From the NCBI GenBank assembly GCA_003254905.1, contig QANU01001109.1, positions 162,551-226,550 on the forward strand: 64,000 bases of DNA, written 5' to 3'. The position numbers were made by a program, and so were the translations under genes. The stretch comes from Nissolia schottii. Lineage: Eukaryota > Streptophyta > Magnoliopsida > Fabales > Fabaceae. Shown in pieces: positions 58,770 through 64,000 of the stretch (its first letter is position 1; each line of letters opens with the position of its first letter). The notes under the pieces are model-generated. The model was not told the DNA's origin. It did no database searches and saw only the letters and a list, made by a program, of their open reading frames with translations.

Positions 58770-58923
58770 GAGTAAAACGTCATTTTTGTTCTTGAGGTTG
58801 ATAACTTCCATCAAAATTGTCCCTCATTACCTTAAACTCGAGGACAAACTTGATGGATGTTTGACAATTTTAGGGATAATCTTGATGATTTTTAAATTTT
58901 AGGAACAAAAATAATGTTTTACT
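58770..58923. mobile_element. Mutator-like MITE, 154 bp
   Basis: Ends GAGTAAAAC and GTTTTACT are inverted. Inner blocks ATTTTTGTTCTTGAGG/AGGAACAAAAAT and CATCAAAATTGTCCCT/AGGGATAATCTTGATG also pair. The exact 9-base duplication TAATTTGAC flanks it (58761-58769 and 58924-58932). Confidence 0.8.
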
Positions 58924-58934
58924 TAATTTGACTG

Positions 58935-59960
58935 TTCCAGAAGAAATAAAATGATAGTTATGGCAGTATTAAATTGGATTCTATTTTATATATTATACCA
59001 TATGCAACCACATTTCTAAAGAACCAAGACTGAAAATTTCCAATTAAGAATTAATAATGTGCATGTGGTTCTTGATAGTGTCAGCTAGATATGCCAATTT
59101 TGACTCTATTATTATTATTATTACTATTATGCATGTTATGTATTAATATGGAACATGTGATCTCACATGCGACATGGTTCAATCAGTGATCCCAACAAAG
59201 AAAATTAGGAGGAAAAATTGACCCATGAAGCTTCCTCAGATTCCTGATTTCCTGTAACTGCTCTTATTCTGTGGCAACATAAAGTTCCTGGATGATTGAA
59301 AACTCAATTCAATATATGCTGCTGTGGTCCCTAGCCATCTTCTATATCTCTTCCTTAAACCCCAATTTGATGTTAGAATTGTCAGACTATTCTATTCCTA
59401 CCCTTGTGGTTTACAACTGGAGATTAAGGCTGGCATTGAAGAAGATCCAGTAGTCCAATGTGAAATTAACAAAAATGTCCAGGGTCATAGGTATTAGGTA
59501 GAGGCACAACATGTACTTGAAGGTGGTGCACATATCCTCACATGTGGTATCATCATCACCGGTGCCATTGCTTTTTATATGCAAATCCAACATAACAGCA
59601 CTATGTTTGACCCTATTATTGCAAGGCTGTGGTGAACCAGACACCTCGAAGAATAACCAAGAAAGGTTGACAAAAAATCGTGTGGCGTATGACAAAAGAG
59701 CTGCTTCAAATTACATAGAATCATAATTTGTACAAACTCGAACCATCTAAAACTGTTCTTCCAATATAGGAATAAAAGAGTGCTACTAATTGATAAGCTA
59801 TTTTCGCCCCCTACTTCTCTCAATTTATTCTCTTAAAACTTTTTTAATATCAATTTCATCCTTTATGTTCATTTCAATGATCAACTTGGTAATTAATAAA
59901 AAAAAAATGAGACTAATTTGATAACAAATTAAAACATAGAGAACCAAATTCATAAGGAAA
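58935..59960. other. intergenic; unsupported frames at 59411-59823
   Basis: Overlapping frames on both strands at 59411-59823 have no recognisable domain. The sequence is less AT-rich than its surroundings and could be a non-coding transcript or decayed exon, but nothing decides it. Confidence 0.35.
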
Positions 59961-59964
59961 AAAA

Positions 59965-60140
59965 ATGTAAGGAACCAAATTGATAAATCAGATAAAGATA
60001 TTGTCTGTGCAAAAAGTAAAATCAGTCTTACAATAGTAACTTGATGATGGCATGTAAGGAACCAAATTGATAAATCAGATAAAGATGTTCTCTTTGCAAA
60101 AAAGTAAAATCAGCCTTTCAATAGTAACTTGATGATGGCA
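59965..60140. repeat. 87-base tandem duplication reaching into the PMEI 3' end
   Basis: ATGTAAGGAACCAAATTGAT starts at both 59965 and 60052. The two copies differ at only a few positions up to GATGATGGCA at 60140. The second copy includes the stop and the last codons of the minus-strand PMEI gene, so the first copy is an extra version of its C-terminus and 3' flank. Confidence 0.85.
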
Positions 60141-60676
60141 GAAGCCACATCCACAAGCTTCTGCACAATGTCATTCCTATCACATAAGGGAGACAGTGAC
60201 TCACTGAACCTAGAGACCTTATTGTCACAAGAATTCACCTCCTTCACAGCATTACTTATGCAGTAACTGGCAAAGCCAAAACGCCCCATGCTTATGGCAT
60301 CAGCAGCCTGAGGGAGAGTGTACCTCACAGCAGGTATGTATGACTCAGCACAGAATGCCAACACTTGCTCCAATGAAGGGTCCTTGGTCTTCTTGATCAA
60401 CCCTTCAATGTAATTAAGTGTGTCACTTGCATTTGAGAGGATGCTTTTGACCATTATGAGTGCCACACCTTTGGTGTCTGATTTGGGGGTTATGGGGTTT
60501 GAGCTTAGGATTGTGCTGCAGAGTTCATAAAAGGGTGTCTTTTTGCATATTTCTTCTACCAAATCTTCACCACCACCCTCACCATCTTTCCACCACTGCA
60601 TAGAGGTTTGGGAGAGTGTGAAGGGAATGGTGGAAGCAAGGAAGAGAATGATGTGAATGGTTGAGATCATGCCCAT
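60110..60676 (-). CDS. PMEI/invertase-inhibitor family protein (188 aa)
   Basis: An intronless minus-strand gene. Residues 1-22 are a signal peptide (MGMISTIHIILFLASTIPFT...). The hairpin signature EEICKKTPFYELC holds Cys44 and Cys53. The second disulfide is probably Cys109 (LAFCAESY) with Cys150 (EVNSCDNK). Cys139 and Cys165 are extra. The four-helix body shows the family pattern, for example AVRYTLPQAADAISMGRF. It is distant from the PMEI at 46165 and is not part of that duplication. As a secreted inhibitor it should act on pectin methylesterase or invertase, in wall or vacuole; the target is not readable from sequence. The mature N-terminus has an unusual acidic, Gly-rich stretch (KDGEGGGED). 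Confidence 0.87.
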   Translation of the reverse strand: MGMISTIHIILFLASTIPFTLSQTSMQWWKDGEGGGEDLVEEICKKTPFYELCSTILSSNPITPKSDTKGVALIMVKSILSNASDTLNYIEGLIKKTKDPSLEQVLAFCAESYIPAVRYTLPQAADAISMGRFGFASYCISNAVKEVNSCDNKVSRFSESLSPLCDRNDIVQKLVDVASAIIKLLLKG

Positions 60677-60737
60677 TTTTTGTTTCTGTTGGGAGAAAGG
60701 GAATTGAGATGAAGCAAAGGGTTTTGTTTCTTGGATA

Positions 60738-60750
60738 CTATTTAAGGTTA
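60738..60750 (-). promoter_or_regulatory. TATA-like element of the minus-strand PMEI gene
   Basis: The minus strand reads CCTTAAATAGTAT about 65 bases upstream of the start codon, a usable TATA variant at the right distance. Confidence 0.4.
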
Positions 60751-60754
60751 GTTT

Positions 60755-62060
60755 GGTCGTTGGGTGTGTTTAAAAATTAGAAGGGTATTTTTTTTTTTAA
60801 CAATTGAAAGGAAAATGGTATTTGTATAATGTAAAATGTTATTTTTTTCACTTACATACCTTAAATTTATGTTCGTGTGAAGTTAGTCAAAATGATAGAC
60901 CCTTTAAGTAAGGGTCTTGTATTCTAGTTTTGAAAATAAATAATCTTCATTGTTGAAACACTATGCCTCTTATCAACCTCAAGCTCAAGCTGGATTAGAT
61001 AGGATGAGTTAGATTAGGTAATCATTATATTTGATTTAAATGTCTAAATAATATGCAAGTAATGGGTCTACAATTGAAAGAAGGGGTAATAGTTGGAACC
61101 CCGAATGTCATTGTCGGTGTTTTTTTAATTCCTTTTATGTACATTTTGTTGTATTTTCAAATTATAAAACATTGTTGTTTGGATTTTGGTAACCATGGGC
61201 CAACACATTGTTTAAGGTTACATAGGCCTTGTGCCACGGATATATCTTTATTTTTATTCAACCTGGCTTGTAATGCCAATGCCGCATCTTCTTTCTTGTT
61301 CCCTACTTTCATGTAAGATGCCAAAACTTGAGAACTTTCTAGATGGTGCTCTGTTAATTAAGCCATTTTCTTGTGGAACTAAATATAAAGAAGAGAGAGA
61401 GGCCCAAGAGACTGACACGACCACCGTTTTGCAACTGAGATTTTCATTTAGACAAAGACTACATGATTACATCTAATCTAATTGACCAATTTTTTAATTT
61501 TTCAAAGATCAAGGCAGAATCATAAACCAGAGCAACAAAGACAGATGCTAACTAACAAAGCATAATTAGTAAAGTTGTGTAATCACTTAGAGAGTATCAA
61601 TTGCTTATTAGTACTAACCTATTTAAGCTATTGTTTTTTTAGGCAATAAAGCTACTGTTTTTTAATATAATAGAAAAAAAAAGGTTTAATTTTCTTGCAC
61701 GGATAAATTATTATCCAATAAAATCATAGCATGTCATTAAACACGATTCTTACTTTTAAGAATAATATTAAATTTAGAATATATTAGATTGATTTAGTTC
61801 TGATTTCATTTGATATTACTCTAATTTTGTCATTATGTTAATTTATTCTCATAAGCCTATAAATAGACCTAAACTTTTTGTATGAAGAATAGAATCCTTG
61901 ATTATCTTTTTGGAGTTATACATATAAAAGATTTGATAGGATGATATTATAAACAAATTTTCCTTTATGAATGTATGAATGTATATAAATTAAACTTAAA
62001 AGACAATTAATTCAATACAAAGAGAGTGAGCCATATAATATTAAACTCTACCAATTCACT
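60755..62060. other. intergenic, no supported gene
   Basis: Frames at 61053-61476 lack family signal. Confidence 0.45.
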
Positions 62061-62061
62061 A

Positions 62062-62718
62062 GAGGTAAAAACTCTGATTTAGTCCATATTATTTTTAACT
62101 TGTAAAATTGTATTCTCCTTAAGTTTTTTTTTTTTTGCCAATTAGTATATATTATTTTTTAAATTGATCAATTTTACCTCTTTTAAATTTTTTCGATCAT
62201 TTAGTCCCTATTACTTTTAAAATCAATGAATTCCGGTGAAAACATGTTTACTTTGCCATGTAAATACTCAATCACCCAATTTTCATCTTTTGCAAACCAT
62301 GCTCCCATCGATATATGTTTGTTTTTCATCATGAATGCATATGTTTTGTGGACACTGGATGCGAAACGACATTGTTCACTGAAAGAGAATGCCTTATTAA
62401 TTGTGTAAAACGATGTCATTTCTATCGTGAAGGATATGACGTGAACCTTTAATGTGTTACGTCCCTGCGTTATGCACTAAGTCCGCTGCCTCAATATAAG
62501 AGATGAATGAAAGAATTAACTTATCTAATTTTTATAACTGGCAGAAACTAAATTGGCTACATTTTTTTTAAAGAGATGAAATTGACAAATTTAAAAAATA
62601 GCAGAGACTAAATTAGTCAATATAAAAAATAATAGGAACTAAATTAACTAAAAAATTTAAGAGGAATGAAATTATCGTAATTAAAAAACATTAGGGACTA
62701 AATTAGGAGTTTATCTCA
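62062..62718. mobile_element. long-TIR non-autonomous element (probably Mutator-like)
   Basis: The left arm (GAGGTAAAAACTCTGATTTAG, then ATTTTTAACTTGTAAAATTG, CTCCTTAAG and TTGATCAATTTTA) mirrors the right arm (CTAAATTAGGAGTTTATCTC and the repeated GGGACTAAATTA-type blocks). Arms are about 150-200 bases. The centre has AAAACGACATTG/AACGATGTCATT text like that in the element at 37064. No clear target duplication, so the superfamily is an inference. Confidence 0.55.
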
Positions 62719-62719
62719 T

Positions 62720-63690
62720 TACAGGTTTGCACCAAAATTTGTAAGAAAGCTACTATTACGATGTTTTTTTGGTGGCACATGAAAAATTGGCCCGCCCTTT
62801 CAATCTTGGGTTTCCTTCTGCAGGAGAGATTCCATTCAAACAGAACTCAAGTCCATGATTGAATGTGATAAACAGCCTTATTTTGAAAAGATTAAATCAA
62901 AGTTGTTAAAAATTATAATCTGTATTTTGGTTAGCTTATTTTAAGTTTAAAACAATCTATCTTAAACATAAAACCTTAATCTCCACATAATATCCATGGC
63001 TAACATTTCTTGTCCTCTACTTGTATATCATTCAATTTGGTTATATATTTTTTAATAAAACTCAATTTCATCTTCTAACTTTAAAATGTTAGTTACTTTT
63101 GTCCTCCGTTAATCCCCTACTTCTTCTACTAAGGGATCACGTTGACGTGACTATTAACGGTGCCAAAACGACAATATTGTAATTAACATATCTTAAATGA
63201 TAGATATGACAAAAAATGAATATTTTACATCAATATGTTAAAAATCAACATTTGGTAAGAGCAAAAATGTTATGTTATAAAATGTTAATCGGGTTAGATA
63301 AATTTTTGATAATAAAGCCAAATGTTAGTAGTTCAATAGAAAAAAAATAATAAAAGGAAAGCATATTACTTAGATGATAGAAAATTTTAGAATAGTAATT
63401 AATTTCAATAAAAAAATATAAAAGAATCCAGAGTTATAAGTTTGTTCCAAAAATGAGAAGAAAAAAAAGTCCAAAATTATCCATAAAATTTGCGAACTTC
63501 CATTTTAAAAAAAAGCAAATATTCAAATTGGTCCTAACAATTTTTGATTGATATCAATTTAGACTTGATAAAACTTTTGACATCAATTTAATCCTAATAT
63601 TCTAAAATTTGACATCAAATTTAATATTAAAAATTAAAGAAATTAAAAATTAAAAGATTTCACAAATAAAAGAAAGCAAAAACCCTATCA
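62720..63690. other. intergenic, AT-rich
   Basis: No gene seen. Confidence 0.45.
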
Positions 63691-63697
63691 TGCGCTC

Positions 63698-64000
63698 CCT
63701 CTTCCCATCTATCATGCCTTCTTCCTCATCTCCCCAACCAGGAAGCTTCGCCACCCTCTATCCCCTCTTGGCAAATGCGACACCAAGTACCCCAATGTCC
63801 CCTCCACCCTTGTCATGCTCATATTCTCCCCTCTCTTGTAAAGTTTCGCCAACCCTCCCATCCATCTCATCGTCCAAAAGAACATTCCTCGTTCTCACAT
63901 CTTTAAGAATCACCGTTTGTTCACACTCTTCATGCTTAGAGGGGATGGAGGGTTGCCGGGTTAAAAGAGATGATGAAGAAGGCATGATAGATAGGAAGAG
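63698..64000. repeat. inverted repeat flanking a kinase fragment (cut by window edge)
   Basis: CTCTTCCCATCTATCATGCC at about 63700, with TTCTTCCTCATCTC after it, mirrors GGCATGATAGATAGGAAGAG at 63981-64000 and the GATGATGAAGAA before it. Weaker pairing (CCACCCTCTATCCCCTC against GAGGGGATGGAGGGTTG) extends the arms to about 60-70 bases. The repeat may continue past the window. Confidence 0.7.
63770..63960 (-). pseudogene. lectin-receptor-kinase-like catalytic-loop fragment
   Basis: The minus strand reads VILKDVRTRNVLLDDEMDGR then VGETLQERGEYEHDKGG and DIGVLG. This follows the kinase order HRDVKASNVLLD...GRLGDFGLAR.YEH...GTLGYLAPE of L-type lectin receptor kinases. The HRD motif has become LKD and the DFG motif GET, and the rest of the kinase is absent, so it cannot be an active kinase. 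It is enclosed by an inverted repeat. Confidence 0.65.

Noticed and set aside
59411..59823. Overlapping frames on both strands as a gene
   Set aside because: No domain, no splice support and no consistent frame.

Overview
The window is plant nuclear DNA. It is AT-rich, its genes are intron-containing and widely spaced, and the gaps are filled with decayed plant transposons (hAT, CACTA, Mutator-like, MITEs, SINEs, LINEs). The gene families (WRKY, PMEI, plant Werner-type exonuclease-like proteins) fit a dicot. The RNase H-like and RPA-like relics resemble those common in legume genomes, so a papilionoid legume is my best guess, but the sequence does not prove it. There is a 585-base assembly gap at 29151-29735, and single N calls inside AT repeats at 15055 and 33452.

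Layout. 1-13.5 kb: transposon debris only, with a hAT terminus, an AAACATT minisatellite, a CACTA terminus, Mutator-like MITEs and a minus-strand RPA1-like relic. 13.6-20.1 kb: a prefoldin-3 exon scrap, LINE fragments, and two tandem orphan copies of the first exon and promoter of a WRKY gene. 22.7-25.9 kb: the complete WRKY gene, whose three exons I joined by splice sites and reading phase (502 aa). 26-37 kb: gene-poor, with MITEs, the gap and two tRNA-derived SINEs. 37.1-38.1 kb: a Mutator-like element with long inverted repeats. 39.2-46.8 kb: an old segmental duplication of a pair made of a minus-strand Werner-exonuclease-like gene and a plus-strand PMEI gene; both exonuclease-like copies are intact, but only the second PMEI survives. 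48.6-54.3 kb: CACTA and LTR-type relics. 55.5-58.1 kb: a three-exon gene for an uncharacterised single-pass membrane protein (253 aa). 60.1-60.7 kb: a third PMEI-type gene on the minus strand. 63.7-64.0 kb: a lectin-receptor-kinase-like fragment inside an inverted repeat that reaches the window edge.

There is no operon-like organisation. The credible protein-coding genes are WRKY, two exonuclease-like genes, two PMEI genes and one membrane protein. The most notable structure is the triplication of the WRKY promoter and first exon. Upstream copy A keeps an open frame, a TATA box and a phase-compatible splice donor, so it could serve as an alternative first exon about 8 kb upstream of the rest of the gene.
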